This document shows positions 55,450 to 64,000 of a stretch of 64,000 bases of DNA, piece after piece (the first letter of the stretch is position 1; every line of letters begins with the position of its first letter). The stretch lies in assembly GCA_937973965.1 (NCBI GenBank), contig CALJJQ010000014.1, positions 32,701 through 96,700 on the forward strand, in the 5' to 3' direction. Source of the DNA: an uncultured Calothrix sp. (GTDB lineage: Bacteria; Cyanobacteriota; Cyanobacteriia; Cyanobacteriales; Nostocaceae). The notes below the pieces were generated by a model that saw only the letters and a program-made list of their open reading frames with translations, had not been told where the DNA came from and did no database searches. The translations under genes and the position numbers were made by a program.

Positions 55450-55641
55450 CTAATATCTTTCTGGACGCAGAATCACATCAAATAAATAAAAGAAAAGTCC
55501 GACAACGATTAAACTTAATCCGGCGATCGCATATATTTGTTTAGTATCTAATTGCCCAACTGCGGCGTTTGCAAGGGGTAGGGAAATCAGATTTATGCCT
55601 ATAAAGGTGGTGATAAATAAAATCAGTTTATTTTTGTACAT
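55450..55641 (-). CDS. kdpF: Small Kdp subunit (KdpF-like, called KdpG in Anabaena)
   Basis: A 63-residue membrane protein. A first hydrophobic segment (ILFITTFIGINLISLPLANA) resembles a signal sequence or helix. The second helix, IYAIAGLSLIVVGLFFYLFDVILRPERY, ends in the RPER(Y/F) that follows the single helix of cyanobacterial KdpF. In Anabaena the short gene between kdpB and kdpC was named kdpG. It probably stabilises KdpA in the membrane. It lies 67 bases upstream of kdpC. Confidence 0.78.
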   Translation of the reverse strand: MYKNKLILFITTFIGINLISLPLANAAVGQLDTKQIYAIAGLSLIVVGLFFYLFDVILRPERY

Positions 55642-55971
55642 AATTTGTAATTCGTAATTTGTAACACCCGCTACGCGGTAAGCAAGCTACGTAATAGCCT
55701 GCGGCAACGCTTCGCGTACGTAATTAATATTCCTGTGTGCTAAGTCTCCGTATTAGGGATTATTTTTTCATCTGACCCGTTGTAAAATTCATAGAAGCGT
55801 AGCGGATCGACCGTAAGGGGAATCTCAAATCCATAGCTCGCAGGACTAATGGCAGAGTAATCCAAAATCCAACAGGACTTATGCAAGGACAACGCAAACA
55901 CTGTCATTACGACATCAGGAAGCAATTCCAAACATCTGAGATTTCTCGCAACGAGTGCGTAATATCCAAAA
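55642..55971. other. Gap within the kdp operon filled by repeats
   Basis: A 330-base break between kdpB and the small subunit. Bases 55690-55725 repeat the TAATAGCCTGCGGCAACGC word also found at 12783-12820. The rest (55780-55900) contains AGCGTAGCGGATCGACCGTAAGG, similar to words near 10140. An 81-codon minus-strand frame here overlaps the end of kdpB and is a translation of repeats. Confidence 0.5.
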
Positions 55972-58068
55972 TTAAACGACTCCAACTGTTGTTAAAATTA
56001 AATCTAATAATTTAATCAGAATTAGGGGTGTAATTATACCTCCGAAACCAAAAATGACGAGATGACGTTGTAGTAGTTTATTGAGATTATCCCAGGGAAA
56101 ATTGAAAGCAGTGAATGCTAAGGGAGACAAAAATATAATTGCCAAGGCGTTGTAAATTAAGGTAGCAAAAATTGTCGAGTTGAGACTTCCCAAATGGAGG
56201 AAATTTAAACCTTGGAGACTAGTTCCGGCAAAAATCATCGGCATCATTACCAGGGATTTGCCGATATCATTGGTGAGGGAAAATAAGATTAAAGCTGCAC
56301 GAGTGGTGGTAATTTGTTTACCAATTTCTACTAAATTGATAATTTTAGTAGGATTGGAATCTAAGTCAATGATACTAGCAGCTTGCTTGACTGCTGGGGT
56401 TCCCGTGTTCATTGCTAAACCGACATTGGCTTGAGCTAGTGCGGGTGTGTCATCGTTACCGTCACCGACCATTGCGACAATTTTTCCTGCTGCTTGTTCT
56501 GACTGAATCAATGCAAACTTGTCTGCGGGTGTAGCTTCAGCAACAAAATCATCGATTCCCACCATATGAGCAATGACCCTAGCTGTAATGGCGTTATCAC
56601 CTGTGACCATCATTACCCGTACACCAATCTGACGCAACTTTGCCAGGCGATCGCGGATTCCGGGTTTAATAATATCCTTGAGGTGAATTACCCCATAAAC
56701 ATCATTCTCAATAGCCACTGCGAGGGGTGTACCACCTTGTTCGGAAATACGTTGGTAAATACTTTCTAGTTCCGTCGCTGCTGTACTGTGGTAAAATCGG
56801 GTAAATTCTTGAATGGCATTAACAGAGCCTTTATTGACGGTGATTCCATTAGCTAAATTTGTACCACTGATACGAGTTTCCGGGGAGAATGGTATGGCTT
56901 GGGCATATTTAGGGTCAAAATCAATTGCTGCTCCCAACCTTTGAGCTAAACGAACAATCGATTTCCCCTCAGCTGTATCATCAAACAAACTGGCAATTAA
57001 AGCTGCTTGGGCTAATTCTAGCAAAGAATGACCATTGATGGGGATAAACTCCTCTGCCTGTCGATTTCCCTGGGTAATTGTACCCGTTTTATCGAGGACA
57101 AGGGTATTGATTTCTCCACAAATTTCCACAGAACTTGCAGATGTGGCGATCGCATTTAGTTGGGTGACTCGTTCAATTGCCGCAATTCGCACTGTTGTCA
57201 TTAATCCGGCAATTGTGGTAGGCAACAGGGAAACTAGTAAAGCGATGAGACTGGGAACAGTCAGGGGAACCTGTAGATAAATCGCCCAGGCAACTAGGGT
57301 CGTTGTCACTAGTAAAAATATACAACTAAATAACCCCAATAACACTGTCATGAAAATTTCATTGGGGGTTTTTGCTGATTTTTTAGCAACCAACAAGGCA
57401 ATTACCCGATCAATAAAACCCTCACCGGGATTTGCTGTCACACGGATAATCAATTCATCGGCAATAATTCTTGTCCCCCCGGTCACAGAGCTAGCACTAT
57501 CAGCACCAGCTTCCTTTAAAATTGGTACTGATTCACCAGTAATTGAAGACTCATCAACACTCGCTGTACCCATTGTCACCTCCCCATCACAAGGGATTAC
57601 ATCACCCGCGATCGCATAAATGGTGTCACCACAGCGTAAGCTATCGGCTGGTACTTCGCTAATACTCCCATCCGCAGCTAACTTTTTAGCTACAAGGTGA
57701 TTTTTGAGGCTTTGCAAATATTTTGCCTTGGCTTTACTGCGTCCACTAGCAATGGATTGGGTCAAATTAGCCAACCAGATTGTGAAAAATAAAATCCCAC
57801 AAATTAACCCGTTATATAAACGGGGATGGTTTCCCGGAATATGGCCAAAAAGTGACGGTTGTACGGTTAAAACCAACATCACTAGCATCGCCACAAATAC
57901 CAGAAACATGACTGGATTTTGGGTGACAGCTTTGGGATTAAACTGCCAAAAAGCATCCACAACAGCCAATAAATAGGAATTCCGAACCTTTGGCTGAGAA
58001 CGGGGACGGGGTGGACGGTGATCACGCGATCGCATGGGTGAAGATGGAGGGGATTTCAGGGATTGCAT
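55972..58068 (-). CDS. kdpB: Potassium-transporting P-type ATPase subunit B
   Basis: A 698-residue catalytic subunit. The phosphorylated aspartate is in LDKTGTITQGNR near residue 330, the actuator loop is SSITGESVP, the nucleotide domain has KGSVNA, and the hinge is VMVTGDNAITARVIA with MVGDGNDDTPALAQANVG. Seven membrane helices are expected, with FNPKAVTQNPVMFLVFVAMLVMLVLTV near the start. It couples ATP hydrolysis to high-affinity K+ uptake through KdpA. The start codon lies 49 bases after kdpA. Confidence 0.97.
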   Translation of the reverse strand: MQSLKSPPSSPMRSRDHRPPRPRSQPKVRNSYLLAVVDAFWQFNPKAVTQNPVMFLVFVAMLVMLVLTVQPSLFGHIPGNHPRLYNGLICGILFFTIWLANLTQSIASGRSKAKAKYLQSLKNHLVAKKLAADGSISEVPADSLRCGDTIYAIAGDVIPCDGEVTMGTASVDESSITGESVPILKEAGADSASSVTGGTRIIADELIIRVTANPGEGFIDRVIALLVAKKSAKTPNEIFMTVLLGLFSCIFLLVTTTLVAWAIYLQVPLTVPSLIALLVSLLPTTIAGLMTTVRIAAIERVTQLNAIATSASSVEICGEINTLVLDKTGTITQGNRQAEEFIPINGHSLLELAQAALIASLFDDTAEGKSIVRLAQRLGAAIDFDPKYAQAIPFSPETRISGTNLANGITVNKGSVNAIQEFTRFYHSTAATELESIYQRISEQGGTPLAVAIENDVYGVIHLKDIIKPGIRDRLAKLRQIGVRVMMVTGDNAITARVIAHMVGIDDFVAEATPADKFALIQSEQAAGKIVAMVGDGNDDTPALAQANVGLAMNTGTPAVKQAASIIDLDSNPTKIINLVEIGKQITTTRAALILFSLTNDIGKSLVMMPMIFAGTSLQGLNFLHLGSLNSTIFATLIYNALAIIFLSPLAFTAFNFPWDNLNKLLQRHLVIFGFGGIITPLILIKLLDLILTTVGVV

Positions 58069-58117
58069 TTTTCCAATTTGCTGATGAAGGGGGTATCAAT
58101 TCGTCTTTACTCCCTTA

Positions 58118-59806
58118 TTACCTGATTCCACTAGCCATTTTTAATCCTTCGGCTAACGGACCAAGGGCTAATACGGGGAAGAAGGAGAGGAAACTGATCA
58201 TAATGCTTAGTAGAATAGTAACGGAGATAAATAATCCGGTATTACCATTTAATATGACTTCAGTTTCTGTGAGTTGAGGTTTACGAGCCATACCATCAGC
58301 CAACAAAATTATGGTCATGATGGGTACAAAGCGACCAAGTAAAATACATAAAGATGTAGTCAGGTTCCACCATAACGTGTTGCTAGCTAAACCCGCCAAC
58401 CGGGAACCATTATTGGTAGCGCCAGAGGTATACTCATAAATAACTTGGGATAAACCGTGGAAACCAGGGTTACTAATACCGGGAAAAGCTTCTGGAAATA
58501 TGAAGGCGATCGCACTGGGAATCAAAATTATGAAGGGGTGAATGAGCAGGGTCATACTGATTAATTGCAGTTCTCTCTGTTCAATTTTCCGCCCTAAAAA
58601 TTCTGGGGTACGTCCTGCGAATAAACTCATCAAAAAAGCTGCCAACATTGCCAATATTAATAAATAGGCAATTCCCATCCCCTGACCACCCCAAATGATG
58701 CGCAGAAACATGCCCACAAAGGTGGAAAAAACTGCTCCTGGCATTAGGGAATCATGCATGGAGTTGACAGCGCCGGACATAGTTGTAGTCGCAACTACAG
58801 ACCAAATTGTGCTATCAACCCAGCCAAAACGCATTTCCTTCCCTTCTAGACTGGGTTGTTCCATACCAATGCGAGAATTAATCAGGGAATTTCCTTGGGA
58901 TTCACTAATTAAGGCAATTCCTGTCAGCAGAACAAATAATGAGACTAATAGCCAAAATAATACCCGTGATTGTTTGCGTTGATTTGCCAGGATACCATAG
59001 GTATGAATTAAGGCAGTGGGAATTAGTAACATCATCATTAATTCCAGGAAATTAGAGGCAGAACTGGGATTCTCGTAAGGATGGGCAGAATTGGCAGCAA
59101 AAAAACCACCTCCACTTCCACCGAGTAATTTGATACTTTCAAAGGATGCCACTGGACCTCTGGCGATAAACTGCACCACTCCTTCTAAGGTTGTCACCTC
59201 CAAAGGGGGAGCAAAAGTTTCCGGAACCCCCAAAGCCAAAAGAGCGATCGCCCCCACAAGGGACAATGGTAATAAAATTCGCGTAATTGCCTTGGTTAAA
59301 TCCACATAAAAGTTACCTAATGGTCGCCCAGTAAAACCGCGTATACAAGCAATTCCCACCGCTAAACCCGTTGCGGTCGCAGTAAACATTAAAAATGCGA
59401 TCGCACTGGTTTGACTGAAATAGGAAAGTGCTTTTTCCCCAACGTAATGTTGTTGTCCAGTATTAGTTAAAAAGGAAATCGTTGTATGTAAGGCCAAATC
59501 CCACCGCATCCCCACAATTTTCATCGGATTTAAAGGTAAGTGACGCTGGGTGACTAATAACCCAAATACCAACATACCCATGAGGATATTAGTCGCCAAT
59601 AGGGCTTTTAAATATTGCCATCCCGTCATCATTGGGGAATGGCGGATTCCTGCTGCCACAAAAATTACCCGTTCTAAGGGGGACATAACCGGGTCTAGTA
59701 GGGACTTCCCCCCCTCAAAAACCTTGGCGATATAACCACCGAACCGTGGTGCAATTACAGCAATCAACGTTAGGATGATTGCCATCTCTAAAAAAGCTTG
59801 TCCCAT
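58118..59806 (-). CDS. kdpA: Potassium-transporting ATPase subunit A
   Basis: A 562-residue K+-binding subunit, related to the SKT channel family, with about ten helices. The four selectivity-filter-like loops can be seen: TNTGQQHY near 117, GGSGGGFFAANSAHPYENPSS near 225, FGWVDSTIWSVVATTTMSGAVNSM, and YEYTSGATNNGS near 465. It is first in the operon kdpA-kdpB-kdpF/G-kdpC. No kdpD/kdpE sensor genes lie next to it. Start ATG 59804-59806. Confidence 0.97.
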   Translation of the reverse strand: MGQAFLEMAIILTLIAVIAPRFGGYIAKVFEGGKSLLDPVMSPLERVIFVAAGIRHSPMMTGWQYLKALLATNILMGMLVFGLLVTQRHLPLNPMKIVGMRWDLALHTTISFLTNTGQQHYVGEKALSYFSQTSAIAFLMFTATATGLAVGIACIRGFTGRPLGNFYVDLTKAITRILLPLSLVGAIALLALGVPETFAPPLEVTTLEGVVQFIARGPVASFESIKLLGGSGGGFFAANSAHPYENPSSASNFLELMMMLLIPTALIHTYGILANQRKQSRVLFWLLVSLFVLLTGIALISESQGNSLINSRIGMEQPSLEGKEMRFGWVDSTIWSVVATTTMSGAVNSMHDSLMPGAVFSTFVGMFLRIIWGGQGMGIAYLLILAMLAAFLMSLFAGRTPEFLGRKIEQRELQLISMTLLIHPFIILIPSAIAFIFPEAFPGISNPGFHGLSQVIYEYTSGATNNGSRLAGLASNTLWWNLTTSLCILLGRFVPIMTIILLADGMARKPQLTETEVILNGNTGLFISVTILLSIMISFLSFFPVLALGPLAEGLKMASGIR

Positions 59807-60787
59807 TAGTTTATCTAAAAATTTAATCTCGCTTGAAAATAGGGATTAGGGAGCAGGGAATAGGAATGAGCTATTTTCCTGTTTGGTTGTGTCCCAACAA
59901 CATGGGAAAATGACTTGAAAGTGAGTAGGGAAAACCGCTTTCATCTGTTTTTGGTGTAGGCAGTACATGAGAGTTATTCCCAATCAAGAAGCAAGTTTTC
60001 GGGATTTGCTCAAAATCCATGAACAGAACCTACATTTTGAGCAAGTAATCCATAGATGTTGAGCAACAGGTTGATTTTCCTACTACTCCCTACTCCCTGA
60101 AAGTTTTAGGGAATAGGGAGAAATCCGGGAACAAAAGCAAGGATTAATTGCAAACAGCAAAACCAACTAGCAAAGTCCAAACTTTTGCACAAAATGCAGC
60201 GAATTATTCAGCCTGAAAAACAGACCGAATTTCATCAACCGCAACTATTTGTTAAGAATAGAACTCAGTACAGTTTTCCCCGCCAACAAAAAATAGCACC
60301 TTTTTCACCACACTCCGCCCAGCAAAAATAAGTAAGCTACATGTAATTTTCTTTGTCACAAAATATAATAGGAATAAAATGTACCAGTTTGGTGTCTGGC
60401 ATCATACATTTTTTACACTTTATGCTCTAGTTTGGCAAGCGGTATTTTCGCCTTGAAAGTAAAACGGTATTACATACCTGATTCCAGGCAGAGCCTTATG
60501 CAATGTATCCCTACCCAGAGGATGGGGATGAGCGATTTAGTTTTTGAATCTATCTGTTGGGGTCAGGGAGTAGGGATAGAGACACGACATGTCCATCTTT
60601 ACTGTACGGGAGGCAGAGCCTTGTGCAATGTATCCCTACCCAGAGCATGGGGACGAACCAAAGGGAGCGAGATGCTCCCACTACTTGGCTGTTGCACATT
60701 TTAAGTTGTATATTCACTTATCTGTGACAGATAACAGTCAACGGCAAACAAAGTATTTAGGTAATGTACGCGAGTTTTACCCGTGAA
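59807..60787. other. Large gene-free region upstream of kdpA
   Basis: About 980 bases between the promoter side of kdpA and the end of the ribonucleotide reductase gene. It holds a reverse copy of the GGGTTGATTTTCCTACTAC word (near 60070), a 42-bp repeat pair (60487-60528 and 60612-60653), and a GGGAGCGAGATGCTCCC hairpin near 60663-60679. Potassium-responsive control of kdpA probably lies in its left part, but no specific operator was seen. Confidence 0.5.
60487..60653 (+). repeat. Pair of 42-bp direct repeats
   Basis: GGCAGAGCCTTATGCAATGT and 22 further bases at 60487-60528 recur at 60612-60653 with two changes. Units are 125 bases apart, centre to centre. No coding function is apparent. 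Confidence 0.85.
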
Positions 60788-63085
60788 CTAATTTGGTGTT
60801 TGCTCCGGTAGCATACACTTATCGGAATCACAACCAGCAGGACCAGCCTCCGCCATTTCACCGATATCGTACTTTAACAGCGCTCCGTAGAAATCATCGG
60901 TTTTCCGTCTCGCCTCCACCTGTGCCATTAATTGTTCGTACTGAGACTGGGAAATGGGTTCAAAAGGTAAGCGAGGAAAGGTTTGTAGGTCATCAAATCT
61001 GGCTAAAAGGGCTGCACTAATATAACCCTCATCATCCCGGATGGCTTCGTAAATGCGTGTTCCTAATGCTTCCACTTCCCCTTCCCGTAATTCAATCGTC
61101 GCCGAGGTGTTATGGGTTGTGTAATATTTCTGCACCTGCATATAAAAATCCATCTGGGCTAAAGCCGTGAATTTACTGATATCAATGGTATCTGCGTCTG
61201 GTAAATCAGCCCAGGAAACAGCCACGGGAATTTCCACTAACCATTCACTACAGCGTGGATCAAAGGGGTCATGGAGTAAATTGCCATGTTCGTCCTTATC
61301 GGATTGGGAGGGGACGATACTGTACCCATAATCCAGACAAGCTAGGGCTACCGGGTCATTTTTGCGACAGGTAATCCGGCGAATAAAGCGTTGGGCTTTC
61401 GGGGGATGCCAACCGGGGGAAGCACCGGTGAGTAAGGATTTTGTCCCACTGGGTTGCACCGTAGTACAACGATTAGGACATTTGAGATGGTGGCGATCGC
61501 AATATTCCTTGACGACTCGATGAACTATATCCCTCCACCGGCTAAGATATTCCTGTTCTTGGTGTTTAAAGGCCAATCCTTGGGGGGTTTGGGGTCTACC
61601 TGCATCCCACCAGCGCAACCACTCCACACCAAAAGCATGGACAAAAAAGTCGAACAAACCAGTCAAGGAGACACCGACAATCGGATCCAGTTCACGACTG
61701 TATTGATAGCGAGGTTCCTGGAATTTATGGTGTAATAGGGCCGCAACCGATAAAGCAGCAGCAGTAAATGCTTCCTCCTGTTCCTTGTGATTATCCGGAT
61801 CTAATTGATTGAGGTGAACCTCTGCCAAATTACAGAAGAAATTCGCACCGATAATTTCCCCACAGGGATTTAAACCATATCTTCCCAAACGGTGTTCTAA
61901 TTCCCGTGGATCAATTTGGGGATATTTTGTTTGGAGCCACTCAGCAGCTTGACCGTCTGCATAGGCTTGGAGAAACTCCAATTTGAGTTGCTTGGTGGAT
62001 AGTAAATCACAATTTGCCCGAGCGATCGCTTCCCCAGCCCATTGAATTGCTCCTTCGCCACTATAGTACTGTTTGCGGACGGCGGCAATACATTCATCCA
62101 AACTCGGTTTGGAGTGGAACACACGGGTATGATTAGCCATGCGTAAAGCATCCCGTTCCGGATCAATCCGCCAATTTCCCTCTGCGTCCTGTTGCCATAG
62201 ATTCGATTTGGCATCGGCAAACAAAGTATCCTCACTGAGACCTTGACGCATTCCCGCAGATCTTCGCACATTCCCCGCAACCACGACCACAGCAGCTTCA
62301 TCTATCAGTAAACAACACTCCACGGAATTGAGTCGTCTACCGATTGCCTGATTTAAAATTGCTGCACACCGTCCGTATAATCCCGGTAGTTTAATCGGAT
62401 TGGCAACCCCACCAAAACCTTTAAGTCTTTCACCTGCTTGACGGACATCACTTAAATCAATCGTAACTTGTACCTCCCCGTCAAAACCTTCATCTGTCGA
62501 TAATTCCAACAAACTTTGGTAGGCTTTTACCCAACCTTGACGACTGTCACCAACATAAATAGTTACTTGTCCATCGGCTATTTCAATCTCTGTTTCCTCC
62601 CGACGCTGTTCTATGGGAGTTGTACCAATTTCGCCTTGTAAAGTTATGTGAATCTGGTTACGGATAACTGGCAGTTTATTGATATACTTCGGTTCGAGAA
62701 TTGCCCCGGTGCCGCACCCCATCATAGCCAGATCCATCATCAGACCGAAGGCTCTCCAGTCTTCCAAGTTTGTCGAGGTGCAGTTATAGCCACCGGGAAA
62801 ATTTTGGGGTTTGGCAATCCAATCCGTTCCCCCCACCCACAACCAACGTCCACTGGGTAAGGATTTGAGACTCCGTTCCATTTTCTCCAGCAACGCGGCT
62901 TCGGCGGTGGTTAATTTGCCTAATTCCACTAAACCCCGTAAAGTGCGATCGCAAACTTGTTGCCAACTTTCTCGCACCCCCATCGCATCACGACGGCTGT
63001 AGGTACGGAAAAATACGGGATTGGCAACAGGCGCACTTTGAGGAAAGTCTACACCCTGGCGATTTCGTTCCAGTTCTTGAACCAT
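60788..63085 (-). CDS. nrdJ: Adenosylcobalamin-dependent ribonucleoside-triphosphate reductase (class II, monomeric)
   Basis: A 765-residue enzyme that makes deoxyribonucleotides with B12 as radical generator. The N-terminus has FFRTYSRR, then PGGYNCTSTNLEDW with the first redox cysteine. The active-site thiyl cysteine and glutamate are in LNPCGEIIGANFFCNL near residue 405, and TTVQPSGTKSLLTG binds substrate phosphates. The tail GCDSDKCML carries the reducing cysteine pair. No intein interrupts it, though some cyanobacterial copies have one. It is isolated on the minus strand, with a MVQELERN start at 63083-63085. Confidence 0.95.
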   Translation of the reverse strand: MVQELERNRQGVDFPQSAPVANPVFFRTYSRRDAMGVRESWQQVCDRTLRGLVELGKLTTAEAALLEKMERSLKSLPSGRWLWVGGTDWIAKPQNFPGGYNCTSTNLEDWRAFGLMMDLAMMGCGTGAILEPKYINKLPVIRNQIHITLQGEIGTTPIEQRREETEIEIADGQVTIYVGDSRQGWVKAYQSLLELSTDEGFDGEVQVTIDLSDVRQAGERLKGFGGVANPIKLPGLYGRCAAILNQAIGRRLNSVECCLLIDEAAVVVVAGNVRRSAGMRQGLSEDTLFADAKSNLWQQDAEGNWRIDPERDALRMANHTRVFHSKPSLDECIAAVRKQYYSGEGAIQWAGEAIARANCDLLSTKQLKLEFLQAYADGQAAEWLQTKYPQIDPRELEHRLGRYGLNPCGEIIGANFFCNLAEVHLNQLDPDNHKEQEEAFTAAALSVAALLHHKFQEPRYQYSRELDPIVGVSLTGLFDFFVHAFGVEWLRWWDAGRPQTPQGLAFKHQEQEYLSRWRDIVHRVVKEYCDRHHLKCPNRCTTVQPSGTKSLLTGASPGWHPPKAQRFIRRITCRKNDPVALACLDYGYSIVPSQSDKDEHGNLLHDPFDPRCSEWLVEIPVAVSWADLPDADTIDISKFTALAQMDFYMQVQKYYTTHNTSATIELREGEVEALGTRIYEAIRDDEGYISAALLARFDDLQTFPRLPFEPISQSQYEQLMAQVEARRKTDDFYGALLKYDIGEMAEAGPAGCDSDKCMLPEQTPN

Positions 63086-63646
63086 AGCTTCTAGTCATAT
63101 TGCTCTCGGACAGATTATGACTATACGCCAACTAGTGAAAGGAAAAAAGAATTGTCAAATTTGGTAATTTACGCTATTGCTCCTTAAACATGTCTCGATT
63201 TTTCCTCGATTAGGTATTATGCTTGAGTCCCTCGAACCTAGACTTGATATATAGGAGCAAATTCTCTGAAAGTAGCGCATTTGTTCTAATCTTGGTGAAT
63301 TTATTCATGATTATGCTGGAATATTGTTGATGTTAAGAATTCGGCAATACCATTCTGCTTCCTACCCTATAGACACGAAGCGTCTTCTTGAAAGAGTACC
63401 CTCCCTAAATTTCGGGAAGAGAACAGGATTTTTGTCTCCCCTCCCTGCAAAGGGGTAACAGGGTGGTTTGATACCATGAGAGAATAATATTTCAGAGGTT
63501 TGATTATTGACCCAAATTTCTCGTTATGGAACTCAGGGTGCGATATCCCCATCTCTGACAAGCCAGGCGATCGCATTCAGCATCGCGATGCGGAATCAGT
63601 TACATTTGATTAACAAATTGATTTGGGTACAGACATTTAAAATCAG
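63086..63646. other. Gap between nrdJ and the transposase remnant
   Basis: No gene seen. The 63367-63576 reverse frame is not credible. No cobalamin riboswitch box was found by eye upstream of nrdJ. Confidence 0.45.
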
Positions 63647-64000
63647 TTAACTATTTGCAATCTTGTCGAATAAAATTAATTTTGCTCCAGTAGTCAGCAG
63701 CATCAAGATACTCAAAATTGTTGAGAGTTGGTTAGATAGAATTCGTTGGGCTTGAGGTCTCGTTGGGAAATTTCATCAACGAGCAATTGTCATCAAGAAA
63801 TTATGTAGAATCGCCCAATTAACTGCTGCATAACCACCTCTTCTTTCCGGAAAATCTTGGCAAAAAGTAACATCTCGAACCCAATGTATTCTGTTCTCGA
63901 TTCCCCAGTGTCCAATCCTGTGAGTCAGCATTTCTTGTGCGGATCATATTTGACTACTGATGTCAAACTGGCGTTCGCTCCAGGGCTTACCATCACGTAT
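63647..64000 (-). pseudogene. Decayed ISAs1-type transposase, C-terminal part
   Basis: Reading from the right edge, the frame gives GKPWSERQFDISSQI, stop, SAQEMLTHRIGHWGIENRIHW, VRDVTFCQDFPERRGGYAAVNWAILHNFLMTIAR, two stops, and NFPTRPQAQRILSNQLSTILSIL. The RIGHWGIENR(L/I)HWV(R/K)DV segment is the strongly conserved DDE-domain end of ISAs1-family transposases. Three in-frame stops (63944-63946, 63776-63778, 63773-63775) within otherwise conserved sequence show it is dead. The N-terminal part lies outside the window. Confidence 0.8.

Noticed and set aside
55740..55985. 81-codon minus-strand frame between kdpB and the small Kdp subunit
   Set aside because: Made of repeat words and overlapping the kdpB end; not a subunit.
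1..64000. CRISPR arrays and tRNA or rRNA genes
   Set aside because: No regularly spaced repeat array and no cloverleaf or T-arm GGTTCGAATCC-type match was seen; the repeats found are dispersed.

Overview
The window is chromosomal DNA of a filamentous, heterocyst-forming cyanobacterium (Nostocales). The palindrome GCGATCGC (HIP1) is scattered throughout, base composition is moderately AT-rich, small dispersed repeats of cyanobacterial type fill the gaps, and the centre is a heterocyst glycolipid (Hgl) locus. A genus cannot be named from sequence alone.

Region 1 (1-8.1 kb): the tail of a group 1 truncated haemoglobin, two tandem paralogous family-2 glycosyltransferases, a small KGK-domain protein whose acidic tail is cut off by an in-frame stop, the tRNA-modification GTPase MnmE, and a TonB-dependent outer-membrane receptor. 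The gaps hold several MITE-like repeats.

Region 2 (8.6-26.3 kb, minus strand): the Hgl synthase, a polyketide/PUFA-synthase-like assembly line. In transcription order: a KS-AT-ACP-ACP protein ending in the structural half of a ketoreductase (HglE-like); a small membrane-anchored beta-sandwich protein; a catalytic-KR plus dehydratase protein (HglD-like); a KS/chain-length-factor/AT protein (HglC-like); a PfaD-type enoyl reductase; a discrete acyl carrier protein; and an ACP-thioester reductase that releases the chain as an alcohol (HglB/HetM-like). A 3.2-kb stretch without a recognisable gene separates it from the divergent region 3.

Region 3 (29.5-36.7 kb, plus strand): HgdB (periplasmic adaptor), HgdC (ABC permease) and HgdA (sugar-nucleotide epimerase), then two glycosyltransferases and an SH3 protein. 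Regions 2 and 3 together would build the long-chain aglycone, provide and attach the sugar, and deposit the glycolipid outside the heterocyst outer membrane. No ATPase gene accompanies HgdBC, and hetN/hetI are not next to hglB.

Region 4 (36.8-54.6 kb): mainly housekeeping genes: a Trp/Tyr-type permease, a Lin0512-family protein, TrpD, a retropepsin-like lipoprotein whose gene overlaps trpD tail to tail, CarA, a STAS protein that seems to start at AUA, Mini-RNase III, RlmB, a DUF1816 protein, an alpha/beta hydrolase, a WecG/TagA glycosyltransferase, an ABC ATPase, a Wza-like polysaccharide export protein, a molybdopterin oxidoreductase, a HAD phosphatase and a glucosamine-6-phosphate deaminase-like protein. 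A candidate pseudoknotted RNA lies at 48571-48641.

Region 5 (54.8-64 kb, minus strand): the potassium pump operon kdpA-kdpB-kdpF/G-kdpC with a clear terminator, a B12-dependent ribonucleotide reductase, and a decayed transposase at the right edge.

Most apparent novelty is in repeats, RNA structure, unusual translation signals and the domain arrangement of the Hgl synthase, rather than in a wholly unknown multigene system.
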